Below are positions 10,400 to 23,600 of a stretch of DNA of 64,000 nucleotides, piece by piece (the stretch's first letter is position 1; every line of letters starts with the position of its first letter). This DNA is from Paragonimus skrjabini miyazakii. Its lineage: Eukaryota; Platyhelminthes; Trematoda; Plagiorchiida; Troglotrematidae. A program made the translations under genes and the position numbers. The notes beneath the pieces are model-generated. The model saw only the letters and a program-made list of their open reading frames with translations. It was not told where the DNA came from and did not search any database. The DNA lies in assembly GCA_014338405.1 (NCBI GenBank), contig JTDE01000143.1:194446-258445 (forward strand), read 5' to 3'.

Positions 10400-12700
10400 T
10401 GTATGAGGTCGTGCAATGAGGTTCCTCCTTTTGAGGAAAATGTGAAGGTAAAATTAACCTCAACTTCTTTTATGAAAATGACTTGTAGTTTTAGAGGAGG
10501 TCTAAGAGAGTTTTCGTTGGGTTCAAGCCAGCGGAAGAAATGGCATGTTTAAATATGTTTCAAATACCGTTTCATACGGAATCCACTGAACGGTCTAAGA
10601 GATCAACTGATGAAACAGACCCTCTCGGGCAAATCACTTTGAAATCCATCAACGTCACTGTGGAATTTATCTTTAATAAAAAATTCTACAGATTCGGTAG
10701 CTTACTAGATCCGAGTGTGAAAAACCTAGAATTATGTTACCAGTTCAAATCGAGTAGAAGCCCAGATATTTACCATTGGCTGTCTTCAACTTTTCAAACC
10801 TACCAAGCCACTTAGTAGCAACTATTACGTTGCTATAACTCACTTAGTTATGCAGTGTGGGTATACCTAAGTTGTCTATCTTCTGTCTTTTCACGTCTCT
10901 ATCATACAGGGCGAAGTCAAGCTTGTAGTCATCCAGATAATAGTCAGTTCAATCGTGATATATTTGTATGAGTTCACACTCACATATTCTAAATTCTAAG
11001 TAGGCACCTATAGGTCAAAGGATATATTAGCATCCATCACTTGGAAGTATATTTGGATACTGCAGGCTCTGCATAGTTTGCCGTATGTACGGCGCAGGCT
11101 AGCACGAGTATTCTGTTATTGCCGGATAGATGATGAACAAACAAAACAAAACAGTCAGGAGCACAAAATTCACCTTTTCGAAACATTGATACTACGTTGA
11201 TAACCATTATATTCTTAGTCACTAACCTTGGAGTTAAACTGCGCATGGCTGGGTGATTCACAAGCTAACCAAGTGACTGTTCAGTGCAGCCATAACTACT
11301 AAGCTTTCTCACCGAAATTAAGTAAGCAAATGTAGGGAGAAACTAGAGGAATTTCGGTGAACTAGATCAAAGAGGAATCTGGTGAGATCCTTGTTAGTCG
11401 GATGGTTACAAACAGTCTGAAAGTTTGGAATGCCCGACTGTTATTGACAAAATTTCCATCAACTCAATGAACAGTGAAAGTAAAGCCATCGGCGAAGAAT
11501 ACATCGGGTTTCTCTGCGGCCGATCTTCGAAACATGCGACCGTAAACTTTTTTGAACATTTGTCAGGTTGCTGATTGATAATCTATGTTTAGTGAAACCG
11601 CCAATCCTAGCAAATCCTGACCGAGTATCATATGCAATCAAACTTTCCTTCATTTGGTTCCAACGTTCAACACTCAGAATTGTAAGCTATCGAGTGAATT
11701 GTGTTTGTGGTCTCAATGACCCCCAGGGATGGAGAATTGTGCACAGTTATTTGCTACCCGTCCAAAGTAACGTTGACTTCCGCACCTATATTGTTAAATA
11801 CATCAAATGTTTACAAAAGTGGAATACCCCGGATATACTTTATATCTGTTGTAAGTCGATTGTTGAACAACTCTTGATTTACCTTCAGTTTGTGAAAATA
11901 ACCTTTAAAATTCAACTTTCCATCCAAACACGTGATGGACTATGTGTGACCGTATCACTTGGTGTATTTTCTCTAATATAGAACGCTTTTGTCTATTTAA
12001 CACCAGTTCAAGTTGTACTTTTCAGCTCACAGACAATAGGTTTTGTCTTCTGACAATACCAGCTTTTGTTCGACCGAGGAAACTAAGCATAGACCTCCAT
12101 GCTTATTGTGTCAGTGAACAGCAACAACAGCCGGTGATTGTCACAGCCGAGTTCTGTCAGGAAATCAGCCACGCGAGCACAGTGAATACTGTTCAGATCA
12201 CGCAGTACAACTGTAACGTCACATTCTGAGTAGCAGATAAACCAGCTTCGTGGGAGTTGCCATCGATTATTCTGAATGATGTGGATAGATGGGGTAATTA
12301 CTTCAGTTGTTTATGTTAAATATTACCATGATCAAGCTAATGCCACGAAAGTTACGCAGAGTTTCACAGTAGAAAATTGTCACACCTGTTAGGAAATAAT
12401 TACACGGTTTTATTTTCTGAGATACAAAATGTGAAAGACAGCAAGTCTGTGCATTGCCACAGCAGTGATCACTGACCGCATACTGCAAGATCAATAACTT
12501 TCCCGTAGTCGTCCGGCTAACAATGACTGACAACACGATGACTAGGACTCTTCTATAAATTGCAGTCAGGGACATCGATAAATTTGAGTGATACTTCGGG
12601 TTTTTGTGAAGGATGGCAGGATTAGTAACCTATTTACTGTGTCTTCCCTCAAGGTCAAAGACCAGCTCGAACATTAGTCACACGCGAATGTGACTGAGCG
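10400..12700. other. Stretch without recognisable genes
   Basis: ORFs at 10540-10815 (+), 11568-11981 (+) and 12303-12575 (-) have no recognisable domain and no convincing splice context. I treat the stretch as noncoding. Confidence 0.4.
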
Positions 12701-12724
12701 CAGAAATTAATCCACATCCAGGCT

Positions 12725-12905
12725 GTGTCAGCAAGCATATGAACTACTGACGAGATCTGAAAGATCAAAGCCCGTGGAAAGGGTGTTTTTTAAAAATGGC
12801 CGGCTTCAAAGCTTACAGAACTCCGACCAGCTGAATGCTATTCAACGCGTAACGGTCTATGAGGAGTTCAGCCTGCTTTATGACCCTCCGCAATTATATC
12901 GGTAT
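12725..12905 (+). repeat. Short repeat family B, divergent copy
   Basis: ACTACTGACGAGATCTGAAAG and the following 120 bp parallel the better copies at 53390-53520 and 40110-40240 (ACTACTGACGAGCTCCAATG; then a block that translates like GRLxSLxxxxSCDQL). Similarity is weak but runs in order over about 150 bp. The tRNA-like left part of the family is not recognisable here. Confidence 0.4.
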
Positions 12906-14252
12906 CCATTTTTCTAAGTTGGTTAGACATATTTGTGACCGTCTGCCGCAATTATAAATCGAATTTATTTTCAACCCGCGCCGTCCGCATTGGGACTTTT
13001 TTCATGCTGTTTAAAAAAGATATCTGTCAGCATAGTTGACAATAATTCATAATTATATACTATGGTTAATACGATACATGTTCAGGTTTTTTTTTATTGT
13101 TGACATTTAAGTCTTCATAGCCTTCGGTATATCGTGGAAACTTTGAACCACGTAATTTGGATAGAAACCTCTTGAACGGTAACTGTAGAGCTAAACAGCA
13201 ATAGTAGTTATCACTTTTATTACGCACTTGATCAAATGCAAACGACAGAGCAGTTTATTTTGTTCGATAAAGTCATGAAGATGAACGCAAGTAAAAATGT
13301 AATTAACACTCTGTTCGACATTACTTTTTGTTCACTTCTCAGATCTAATCGAAATAATTTCTTACATCCAACACACACTGGCAATGTAATTGTAATTATT
13401 GAAAGCTGGAACGAAGTAAATCAGAACAATTATTGTAATCACAGTGAAAGTGGAATGACAAGTCAAACTTCATTGTTTCTTTTTATTTAGTCAACTTGAA
13501 TGCCAACTTTGATGTAGTCCTTTCCATCAATAAAACGTTTTGGAATACATCCGGACAAAGTTTACGAATATCAAGCAAAAACCAGGTAAATTGTAAAACT
13601 AATCACCTTCTTTTGTTAAGAAGGCACTTTGGTTTCAGTTTTATTCACTACTCTGCTGATAACGCCGTACACCAAACGCGTGATGAATGAAATCGCATTA
13701 TCAACGACGAACAGCTCAACTTTCAACTTTTATGCTTTCGGGCTCACTAGAATCATGATCGATTGAGTATTAAGTTTTATTAATCACATCAGACTCGTTA
13801 GTGGGAATTAGTTCAAGACAAGATACCACTTGACCGGTGTACTAAACCCTGTGATCTTGAACATGTTGAAATGTATCGCGCGGATTTCCACTTTAAAGAC
13901 GTCCTAAGTAATATGGGGGAAAGTTGGACTGACCACAAAGTTTGTTAATCCAGATTACGAAGAATGGTCTCAGGCGACTGAAATACTCCGCTGAAGACAA
14001 ACCACAATTTTACATATTCAAAATAACGCTGACTAAATGGAATCACAAACGTTATGTTGCACGACTTACGCCATGATGGAATTCGTGGAATTTCTACCAG
14101 TGCTTACTAGAGACTGTTGAATTTTAGCAAATTAAAATCTAACTGCGTAGCATAATACAATGAGATGTCAATCATCTATTGGTGCACACGTCTTATCGTT
14201 GTCAGAACAATGACAGGTTGACGAACACTCCCTTTTGAATGCATGAGACTAA

Positions 14253-14579
14253 CATGTTTCTTCTGTTGACGACCGCCTTGGCATATCACACAAGGCACGG
14301 GTTATTAATCGCTCAGATGAACTGGAACTCTTTGACTGCATTCGGTTGATGTTGCGTCAACAGCAAGCGTTCAGCCATGACCGGGTCAGGTTGCTTGTAG
14401 GTTCGGGTTGTAGGGGCGCCGACTGGCTTAGTGTCCATTGGTTGCATAATCTGGCATTTCACTCAACTCAGTATATGTTCACTAATTCCGGTGTGCAACT
14501 CAGTTCTGCCAGTGTAGGTGACTCCACATCTACATTCATTTCGATAGATGACGTGAGACTTGATGGAGGCACCGGCTAA
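14253..14579 (+). pseudogene. MAM-domain-like open segment, truncated or broken
   Basis: The frame is open for 108 codons and then stops. Its second half reads WLSVHWLHNLAFHSTQYMFT, then SASVGDSTSTFISIDDVRLD and GGTG. This layout resembles the C-terminal half of an extracellular MAM domain: hydrophobic strand, SG..G..W, a strand leading to F, and the hallmark I-x-IDDV-x-L..G-x-C ending. The expected last Cys is Gly, followed directly by TAA. No clear acceptor was found near 14253, although a stop lies just upstream, and no N-terminal half of a MAM domain is recognised. If the reading is right, it is an exon or retained fragment of a secreted or membrane adhesion protein. A chance ORF is the main alternative. 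Confidence 0.35.
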
Positions 14580-15479
14580 TACATTGAGAATATTGGGATG
14601 CGAATGTTCCCAGAAAGTACACTCAACCACGCAGCGTTAAAGACCTGCTTCATAAATGTCTGAAGACGATTTTGTAGCAATAAGTTCACGTCGTCTCATA
14701 CGAAGGGACGATTCAGAGCCAATAACTTTCTGTAGTCTTGCGAATAAGGAGGAGTATGGGCCCATGGTTTTTAAACTCTATGGTTCCCCTTGTTTCATCG
14801 GACGAAAATCTTATATCCGTAGCACCCATACTAAGCCAATGTTTCAGTAACTACATCACTTTTGTAAACGGTCAATTACTCCTTGCAACCACCACTGTGT
14901 ACATTCAAAAACGATTCTTGTCGCTTATTTTAAATCAGAAATTATTTGCACTTCATTCAGGCAAAAAACGATGGCAACGCAAAGTTAGAAAAAATAAAAC
15001 AGAAGTAGTTCAAACGAAGTGAGTGTTTAATGCAGGTCATTGCACGGTAGCCACCGTCATTCAAATAACCCGTTCTGTAGTTCAGAGAGGCAGAGTTAGA
15101 CAATACCAAAGCCATCAAGTCAAACTGTTCCTTAGGATATGTCAATATCGTTAAGAATGAGAACAAAAATGTTATGAATAGTCCTCAAAACAATGACTCT
15201 CAGGGGCTTTAGTGCACCAGCTTTGGGACAGTAAAATGTCCACCATTAATGAAACATCCCGAAAAAAAGCAGAACCCAGTATCGATTTCCCTGTATAACA
15301 ACCGCAATCCTCAGTGAACCACCAAAACAATAAGCGGAAACTAGTAACTGTATTAACAGAAGGTCTTGGTCGAAAAATGACATTATATGAAGAATGGTGG
15401 ACGCTTTCACATTACTTGGTGGCCGCCGGTGTTTGATAAACTGATTCTGATCAGAACCCTAGTGTATGCGAGAAGGACT

Positions 15480-15957
15480 CAGTGGCAGTGTTTTAAAATC
15501 AGTTTCCTACTTTCCAGTGTTGTCAGTTCGAACAACTTGGCTTCAGTAGTCATCCACCCACTGACGGCAAATACCACAGTTGTGTCGTCGCGAACCGCTA
15601 CTACACTGAGCTTGATAAGCAAGGCCATTGTTGGTACTTGTACCTCCTTATGGATTGGATAACCGAACCTGGATAGTCTTTTCGTCAGATCACCAGATAA
15701 AACTGGTTGTCAGATATGACACGCACAATGGACGATTCTGGACGACGGAAAAATAACGGCGAAGCCTTCTGGTTAACAACAATTGCAAAGGCAGAGAACC
15801 CAGTGACTTCCCCGTCCACAGCATGATTCCCAGACGTCATTAAGTAAGAGGCCACGTCAAAGCTGGGTACCATAAATAAAGATCCTGAGAAGTACCCACT
15901 AAGGATATAGAATCTCCCAGTCGAAGACTGGATAGAAGGCCACTTCAGGAAGACCAC
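15480..15957 (-). other. Two overlapping unrecognised minus-strand ORFs, possible frameshifted unit
   Basis: Minus-strand ORF 15685-15957 (90 codons, hydrophobic N-terminal third) is followed, one frame over, by an open stretch from about 15700 down to 15483. That stretch includes KEVQVPTMALLIKL and GWMTTEAKLFELTTLESRKL. The amino-acid composition looks protein-like and the two could be joined by a single slip. I do not recognise the family, and the + strand is also open over 15387-15662. Confidence 0.2.
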
Positions 15958-16273
15958 GGATATTCAGCATACGATATAACCTGTCCATATATCCGTTGGT
16001 TACGTGTTTTAATGCAACTTAACCGTGTCTTTGTCTATTTAATATCTACGTTAACGACCACCAGCGCTAAGTGAATAAGACTTCATCAGATCAGAAAGTT
16101 CCGACCTCACAATGTGAGTTTACCGAGGCAGTTTAGTGTGGAAAGTTAAATTGCAGAGCATAAAATTCTGCGAATTAACTGATGAACTCACCCGCGTGAA
16201 TCACAATGTTTCAAAATATGTATAATGCTTGAATACTAAACGTATGATGATGACCCTTGAAAAATGGACTTAC

Positions 16274-16443
16274 CGAGCATCCAGAAACTGCTGACAATTT
16301 GAAGGGCAATAAAGTAGGAACACCTGATGTTGTTTCCTGATTTCATCACAACAGTTGGTTGTTTTAACTGGCAATTCTATGTTACGCACAATATAATATT
16401 TGGATACTAAACTGGCAGACATCAGTATGAATAACATCATCAT
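16274..16443 (-). CDS. Possible signal-peptide exon of a Cys-containing secreted protein
   Basis: From the ATG at 16441-16443 the minus strand encodes MMMLFILMSASLVSKYYIV, a plausible signal peptide or anchor. A segment with four cysteines follows (NCCDEIRKQHQ, then YCPSNCQQF). It ends two bases into a codon at a perfect GTAAGT donor at 16268-16273. The CPxxC spacing recalls LCCL domains, but no following exon with the rest of that domain was found. An overlapping + strand ORF (16400-16633, containing REISEQLAWLRSLDDRTLAA) is equally open, so the strand is uncertain. Confidence 0.28.
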
Positions 16444-16844
16444 GAAACCTATCTCAGTACTTACCAATTACAAGAAACGTGAAATTTCTGAGCAACTGGC
16501 GTGGCTTCGTAGTTTAGATGATAGAACGCTTGCCGCGTTGATGCCTGCTATTTCTGTTACTTTTCCGAATTCAGCCGAAACCCTGACTTTTCACAATTGG
16601 GTCTCATCTAAAACTACAAGAAAATTAAAATAACTTGCTTACAAGAGTGAAGTCGTTCAGTGACAGGCAGAAAAACCAAACCTAGGCGGACAGTCTGGAA
16701 AGCCCCTTCCTGAATGGAAAATGGAAACGGGTCACAGCAATGTGTTTAAACTCATGTCTTTTACAAATATGAGAACCCTTCGAAGATACCTCCTTGAGCA
16801 GTGAAAAAAGAATAACTAGTCAGCTTAGTACCTACCCAAATGCG

Positions 16845-16935
16845 AAAAATCCTAGCTGTGATTGGATTCGAACCGGTGATAAAAAAAGGGTATGAACAGA
16901 GGCGCCAAACGAACACCATTTAAGCTAAGAAGTCA
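16845..16935 (-). repeat. tRNA-like SINE fragment (family A), partial
   Basis: GGATTCGAACCGG at about 16863 is, on the minus strand, a box-B-like CCGGTTCGAATCC. It is followed at tRNA distance by TTTAAGCTAAGAAGTCA, which resembles the GCTACGAAGTC end of family A. The copy is divergent and lacks the body of the element. Confidence 0.4.
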
Positions 16936-16939
16936 CTTA

Positions 16940-19900
16940 TGAAGCACAAAAACTAAAATGTCATGTTTTACATTCACAGAAAATGGGGTTGGTTATAGCT
17001 TAGCACATCAAACCGTTACAGTGAATGAAACAACTACGGCTCATGGATACTAACCCGAATGCCTTTGAGTTGGCAACCAAATTCCAAAACAGGATCTCAC
17101 TAATTGCGTTGCCTTTGTAGAAGATGTATCCACGAACAATTTTGTGTTCTATCCAGCGCTAACCAGTTGGAATAAGTGAAACAATCGATCAAACCATCAG
17201 TATCGTTTGCGCAGGGATAAGCGAAATAATTTTAATCCAAGATGCTTCGTGGGGCCTTCGTCTTAGTTTCTATTATCAGAAATGCGCATGGAATTGACCA
17301 AACTTGGCAAGTTACTTTTGCTTTCATTGGTATGAAAAATAGATCGGTCTTTAGAAACAGATTTATTTTATAGTGGTTGTTCACACACACTGCGATAAAA
17401 GCACCGTAACTAAAATATCTTGAAGCGTTTAGACCGACTTGTACTGCATCGACAGAATACTGTGATCTACTTAGTCAATAGTTATCGCTTCAGCAGATGT
17501 TCTGCTCTTATGTTCCAGTATACTGATCATCGGTCAGTGACCTTTGATAGAATTTGCCAATGTTTGGACTCGTCAGACATACGGTAAAGTTGTCACTAAA
17601 GCAGGAGACGGTTGTGCCCAAAAATAAGCACGTTTGTAGACGATTGCTTGATGTTGAATTCACGCTCGGAAAGTGCGATCATAAGTTCTTTTATGCTCTC
17701 GAGTAGGTAAGCTTTAGAATTGCAACGGTTACTGTATCTGTGCATCCTTACACTCATTTTAAACAGCAGACGTCGACTCGTTCAAGGGTTGATTTTATTC
17801 CATTTATTGTAATTTCGAAATTTTGAAAATTTGGGAGAAATAGAGCATTCAGAGCAACTTCACGGAAATTAATCCTTGTCAATCTAAGTGGCAATCCCTG
17901 TCTGTTCAACTAGTGGATGACGTCATATAGAATTCCAAGAGTTTTCAATGCCGTTTTGAACGCAGTTTGCGAATACGGGCAACCGCGTTAGCCAAACGCA
18001 TACCTAAAACGGGATGTTTTTATTTGTACCATTTTCCGATTATCGCCAATTTCTGCACCGAAACGGACGTTAGTCAGTAAATCAGGAAACGAGGACTCTC
18101 TTTTATGTGCCACCCTTCGTCTTTGGAACTAAGCCAGTCAGAGATAAGGTTTGCTGGATCTGATACAGTCACTTAATTGAGTTTCGCTTGTGAGCTACGG
18201 GTGAATTCACTTTTCTGTTAGCCGGCCGTTAAGAATACATAGCAGGGTTCCCGGAACTGTCTTTCAGATGACTATGAAAACACCTTCCACCCAGGGTGAT
18301 CTGATTAGTACAAATACGGTATGAGCTCATTTCATCCACTGTTTTCAGTCGTCATATTACATCGTTTTATTATATTATATTATATTTTGTTACATCATAT
18401 GACCTTAGCTAGAAAACAGTAAAAACAGTACTTAACTGGATGCTCACAGTTTACATCAGAGCAGATATAGAATAAGCAACTGTTTTCACTTTTAGACGTT
18501 GGGTTTTCTTTAAAAGCCTCATCATTGTGAAAAGACACCTTCAAATATGTTACCATTTAATAGCAAACTTGAGACATGCAGAATATATGCATAGCACAAA
18601 CAGCAATACAAGTAGCTGAGTCTATTGCGGCCGAATGAGTCACTTCATCAATTTTGCACGCATATCACCAGCCGCTAAATTTGGAACAGCATAAATGCAC
18701 TAACTCTCAAAACTTTCTAATTCCACTTGCACGAAAACACATTAGCTGAGTCACATGGGTTCGCTTGATGATCTGCTATCGTGTGTTGTTTAAAAATTCA
18801 CCCTATGAAATTTAAACTAGCAGGTTCACAGAGCTAATATCATTCCATCATCAATTAATTGACCTCATCCGACTCGCGCTTTGCTACTGACTGATATACT
18901 TGCTCAATTTCTCTGTTTTGGTGAACGATATTATAACCGCACGCGAACCTGAACGTTACATGAACGACGAAATATTCAAACAAACTGCGTTTACAATTGG
19001 CTGTTCGGTAGTTTGAACTAAACGCAGTCATGTAAGCACAAGACCGAACTGACTGTAATTTGTGTGACACCATTCTTTAAACTGCCAACCTTATGGAGCA
19101 CAGAAATGTCTCTGTTGAGCCGATTTATCTGGTCCACTGCACCTGTTCACTTTTTTGAGCTTCCGTGGATTTCTTACGATTGTCATTAGCTGGTAAAATA
19201 CGTCGTGGAATTTCTCGTTGTGTTTTTAGCTTATGAAAAGTGACAAATAAGGTTGGTTGCATTAAACGGGGTTTTTCTCACAAGAGTTTTGTATAGTGTT
19301 GAACTTAAACTGCAAAAGTGGAAGCACTGGGAATCAGTTGCAGTTTTATGCGCAACGGAATCGTGTAACGTTTCATCTGTGCTCCTAGTGATATGCACAC
19401 TTAACAAGCAAAATTTCTTGTGTGTTTATTTTCAGGAGGTGGATGTAATATTGACTGACTAGTGCAAAAAGGGTTGAAAAATGACTAAAAGCTAAGGCGC
19501 GTCAGTAATAATCGAAATAACATCAATATTCCCGCCATATAGTACGTCTTTATCAATAACTACTGGAGACAGTCACTCAGTCACTTTTATCATCATAGCT
19601 ATTATTATCGGACCCAACCAACAAATACCAAGCAAGTCGTCATTTCGTTTGTATAACAATCCTTCAAAATTAGATCGGTTATATTCTGCATACAGCAAGC
19701 TTAGATAATTTTGACGCTTAGGTATCTTAATTACAGCAGTATTTCATGCTGCCTTGTAACATGCATTTCTATCTTCAGATGATTTTTAGTAAGTTTGTTT
19801 TTCAGAAGCAAGTTTGTTTGTCCCATATCGTTGTCGTTGCTCATAATCATCTTAAAAAGTTCTTTCACAATTTTCATGGAATATTAATGATAGAGTGTAA

Positions 19901-20460
19901 AAGTAGATGGGTAAGCTCAAAAATAAACTTACAAGAAATATTCATAAACTTTGTACAAAACTAGCCGCTTTAACTAAAAAAAATATGAAGCGCGATTCGT
20001 CTGATTGATCATACTGTACTCAAGCGGAACATGTGTGTTTAACTTTGTGAAACACCTAAGTGAAACGATAAACCTCAAACCGGGTAAAGGAATATCTAAC
20101 CATGTTTGTGTAGATCTAGTTGAGGAACTAGTGAACAGTTGCTCGAAATCATCATTGCAGAGACGCCAGCCAACGGTTGTTGATTATGGCTTAAGCAAAA
20201 CCCAGAATTTGAGTCATACTCCAGGACAGTAGGTAATCTTGTAATACTGTGCTCCGGACTTGTAGTCGATAAGTGCTGTGCGGTAAAATGGTGCAAGTTT
20301 CACTATTACAAATTTTCACACGACAAGCAATGCCGTTAGGTTTGCCCCTTTATCTTGGCTTCCAGTGTTTCTTCTGTCGTGATTATGCAGGATGTTTTGA
20401 TATTTTAGGATCGGTGATAGACGCAATAAACGAATGACAATTAAGAATATCTCTTTTACC
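16940..20460. other. Long stretch without recognisable genes
   Basis: Only short chance ORFs and a TATAT-rich tract at 18369-18386. Nothing else supported. Confidence 0.45.
18369..18386. repeat. Short (TATAT)n tract
   Basis: Three consecutive TATAT units within an AT-rich segment. Confidence 0.8.
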
Positions 20461-20462
20461 AG

Positions 20463-20544
20463 GGCACCTTTCTTGGGCACCTCCAAACTTGGAACCGCTC
20501 CACAGATTGGTCTGGCTGCTGCTGTGGTTATCGGTCTGTTATAA
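20463..20544 (+). CDS. Possible last exon encoding a hydrophobic C-terminus
   Basis: A pyrimidine-rich acceptor (ATCTCTTTTACCAG, ending at 20462) precedes a reading frame (phase 1) of 26 codons and a stop: APFLGTSKLGTAP then QIGLAAAVVIGLL. The end is a clear membrane-type helix. A canonical AATAAA occurs 96 bp downstream at 20640-20645, which supports a gene end. The pattern F....L...PQIGL faintly recalls the last membrane segments of sideroflexin-type carriers, but that is weak. No upstream exon was found, and the minus strand is also open here. Confidence 0.28.
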
Positions 20545-20639
20545 AACGCCTGCTGGTCTGTTAGTTAAAAATCAGACAGAAATTACGAAGCACTGTAAAG
20601 CAGGTCTTAAACTAATCGAAGTTGTACGGAACAACCACT

Positions 20640-20645
20640 AATAAA
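20640..20645 (+). promoter_or_regulatory. AATAAA poly(A)-like signal
   Basis: Canonical hexamer 96 bp after the stop of the candidate exon at 20463-20544. Such hexamers are frequent in AT-rich DNA, so it only adds modest support. Confidence 0.3.
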
Positions 20646-20649
20646 TATG

Positions 20650-23600
20650 ATGATGGCATACATCTGTCTTCAGACACAAGGTATTATAAGGCTTTTGTTA
20701 CGATCATACGCCGTCCCTATGATCAGAACTCTCATTCAAAACGAAAATTGCCACAGTCATTAGGACATCTATGTTGATCACCTAGTTTTATCCGGGTTTG
20801 TTTTTCAGTTCAGTCCACCTCACTACTGCGGTAAACGGCGACCCAAACCAAAATGCAAGTTGATCAGTCATAACAGTTATAAACGAACGAATAATCGTAA
20901 GGATGAATTATTGAATGGATGAGTGGCAGCACAATCAGATTGTGGCAAAACAGAATAGCAAATTATTTTTTTCCTTATTAACGATATCCTTACAAACAAC
21001 AAATGTAAACGAACATTCCAAGCCGTACAACTTACAACACTGCGCTATTTAGTACGTGGAATTTATTCAAGCGATTGTTTCAAAAAACGGAATACCAGCT
21101 TCTGGAAAACTTATGTTGAAGTATTAGCTATCCTGCTGATAAATGGATGCTGAGAGATATCACACGTGGCTATGGTAGGTTTCGCGTGATGATCCGAGTT
21201 TCAGACTTTGAACGCACCAGAAAAATGTTGTTGCTTCTTAACCAAAGTTTATTTTTTCACAACAAACGTCGGTTACAAGACAGTTTAGCAAAATCTTCAT
21301 TCCGCAACGTAACTTGACTTTAAATGTAATACATCAAGTCTATTATCACTTTCGCTCTTTCTGAGCTTCGTGATAATACCTCCGTCGTGAATGGTGTACA
21401 ACTGGTAGCTTATATTCGCAAAAACTAATCCGATATCTGATCTTAGAATCGCTTTGTTTCTCCATTTGTCTAATTACAACCTTGTGCTCATAGTTCCATC
21501 AGTTGTTTTGTTATGGTGACGATCGTTGTATATAAATATGTATGTAACATAAATAACAAATCAGAGTTGGCATTCCATCTACTGTAATTGTCACTAGACG
21601 TATAAGCTGATGGATATAGCTGTGCTTCTGGAGTTTTATGTCCAGTATCCCTTAGAATTGTGGTTGAACTAATTGTGGCAAAAGGAGATCGCATTTACAG
21701 TGGTAGGATTCTAATCTAAGTCCGAGACAAATCCAGCATCTTGATATTGGCGGCATAAAACGGTAAGAATCAGTGTCAGCTGTGAACACTTTTGTTGCTA
21801 CTGAGCTGTAAGTACGCAAATTTGCTAGCACATGACGATTTGTCAGTTCACTCTGCTGTTTTATCCCAGCTAGGTACACTGCAGTTATGTGTTTCAGCCA
21901 CGCATTTTTGCAGCTACTACTGCATATTTCAAACCACAGTGATTGAGTAGCTACATCTACTTGTCTTCAAAATGAAAGCTCCACATAATTGTATGAAATA
22001 CTGCTCAGAAATTTGCTAACCTATTGCATCACATTTAGTTAACCAAAGGAAGATAGAACCTCATTTCCCTGAGGTAGTTCACAGTTATTGATGTTCTTAT
22101 TAGAAACGCTTAGTATTTCGCCCCTTCTGTTTCAGTCGCATGCACTTTCAAACGCTTGCTTCTCAAACATGTTCTTCCAATCGTCGTTGAATCTTCTGCA
22201 AGAACTGAATTTCGGAAACTAATGGGAAAAAACCGACCTGATCCGAGATTTTGTACGTCAGCTACAAACTCTAGGATCAAGTATAGCTTCACATGCGTGG
22301 CCGTTGTATGGATAACATTAAACCTGTTTACTTCAACTTCAGTACAGTTTTGTGAAGACTAAGTTGAATGGATTCACACTTCGTCATTAGTTAATTTTTG
22401 TTCACATATGCTGAGTTGTGTTCATCTTCGTCGTAATTACCAACAACCATTTTTATGAATGTATTTTCAGAAAGCGTTGATACCCAAGTAAACAGTTTGC
22501 ATGTTTTTGTACACTATAGTAAATCCAAGTTTAGAAAGTAGAATTTGTTGCAAAGCGAACGATCGCTCTTTGTTAAGAGTTTTCTGGTCTGACTAACCCT
22601 AAAATACTTTGATTTAGTTATTACTTCCAAAAACATTAGTATTACTACAATAAAAGTACAGAACGTTACACAATGGATCTCTGTGATATATAACATATCA
22701 GTGTGAGCAAAGTTACAGTGGCAATTTCTGTTTTCCTATGTATAAACTCGAATGAGTTAAACCGTTTTCACAACTTTATGATGCCACTGCTTTTCGTTTG
22801 CAGCACACAAGTGATTTGCGATAACCAAAACCTCAACTACCTCAACCTTTCGGCAATTCCCAAGGGCTAGAATTCTGCCTTAAAATATAAAGTTTCACAG
22901 TTTTCGACGTAACGATAACAACTTTTGTTTCGATCGATGAAATTTTTTGCTTCAATGAACAGTTTATTGTGCCTCACGTTCTAATAAACTACACATTGAG
23001 GGGTTAAGTGTTGAAAGAAGGAAATCAGTGTCTGAGTTAACCATAACGTACGTTTCTTTTCCGCTTGCTGCAACAGACGATACTGTTTTCACCAGCTTCA
23101 TTTCAAACTGTCAAAGTAAACGCTTCATACGGCTGTTGGAAATTATGATACCTTTCGCACGAGACGTATTGTGGTTCGCCCCGGGCTGATACTATGGTTC
23201 GACAATATCCGACTCTCACTTTTGCTTCTTCAAACTACCACGGACTGATTTCAAGGGCACTAGACTTGTAAGTCTTTACCCGTGAAGGACTTCTTTTTGT
23301 TTCGGGTACCAAAATCGGTAGTCAGTTTGCCGCAAAGAATGTGGAATAGCATTAAGAATTTTGGAAGACTAATAACTTCTAACCCCATCTACAAAACTGC
23401 AGTCAAATGAAGCGGTCGAGAATTTTGTTTTCATCAAAAAGAAAATTGACTTTTACCGTAGCCAAGTTTCTGAATGTGTCAACTATGTTCACGATGTTTT
23501 AGCGCAATACATACATACTACTCATACTGCATGTAAACGCTTAGTAAGACTTGTCAGTGCGGCTTGAAGGTCAATTTGTCTTACCTGGAATGAGCTGAAG

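Noticed and set aside
11568..11981. 137-codon + strand ORF
   Set aside because: Long by chance standards but without domain, initiation context or codon pattern that distinguishes it from its overlapping frames.
16274..16443. LCCL domain call for the CPSNC segment
   Set aside because: Only the CPxxC spacing fits. No following exon with the Y..SSIC.AAIH part was found.
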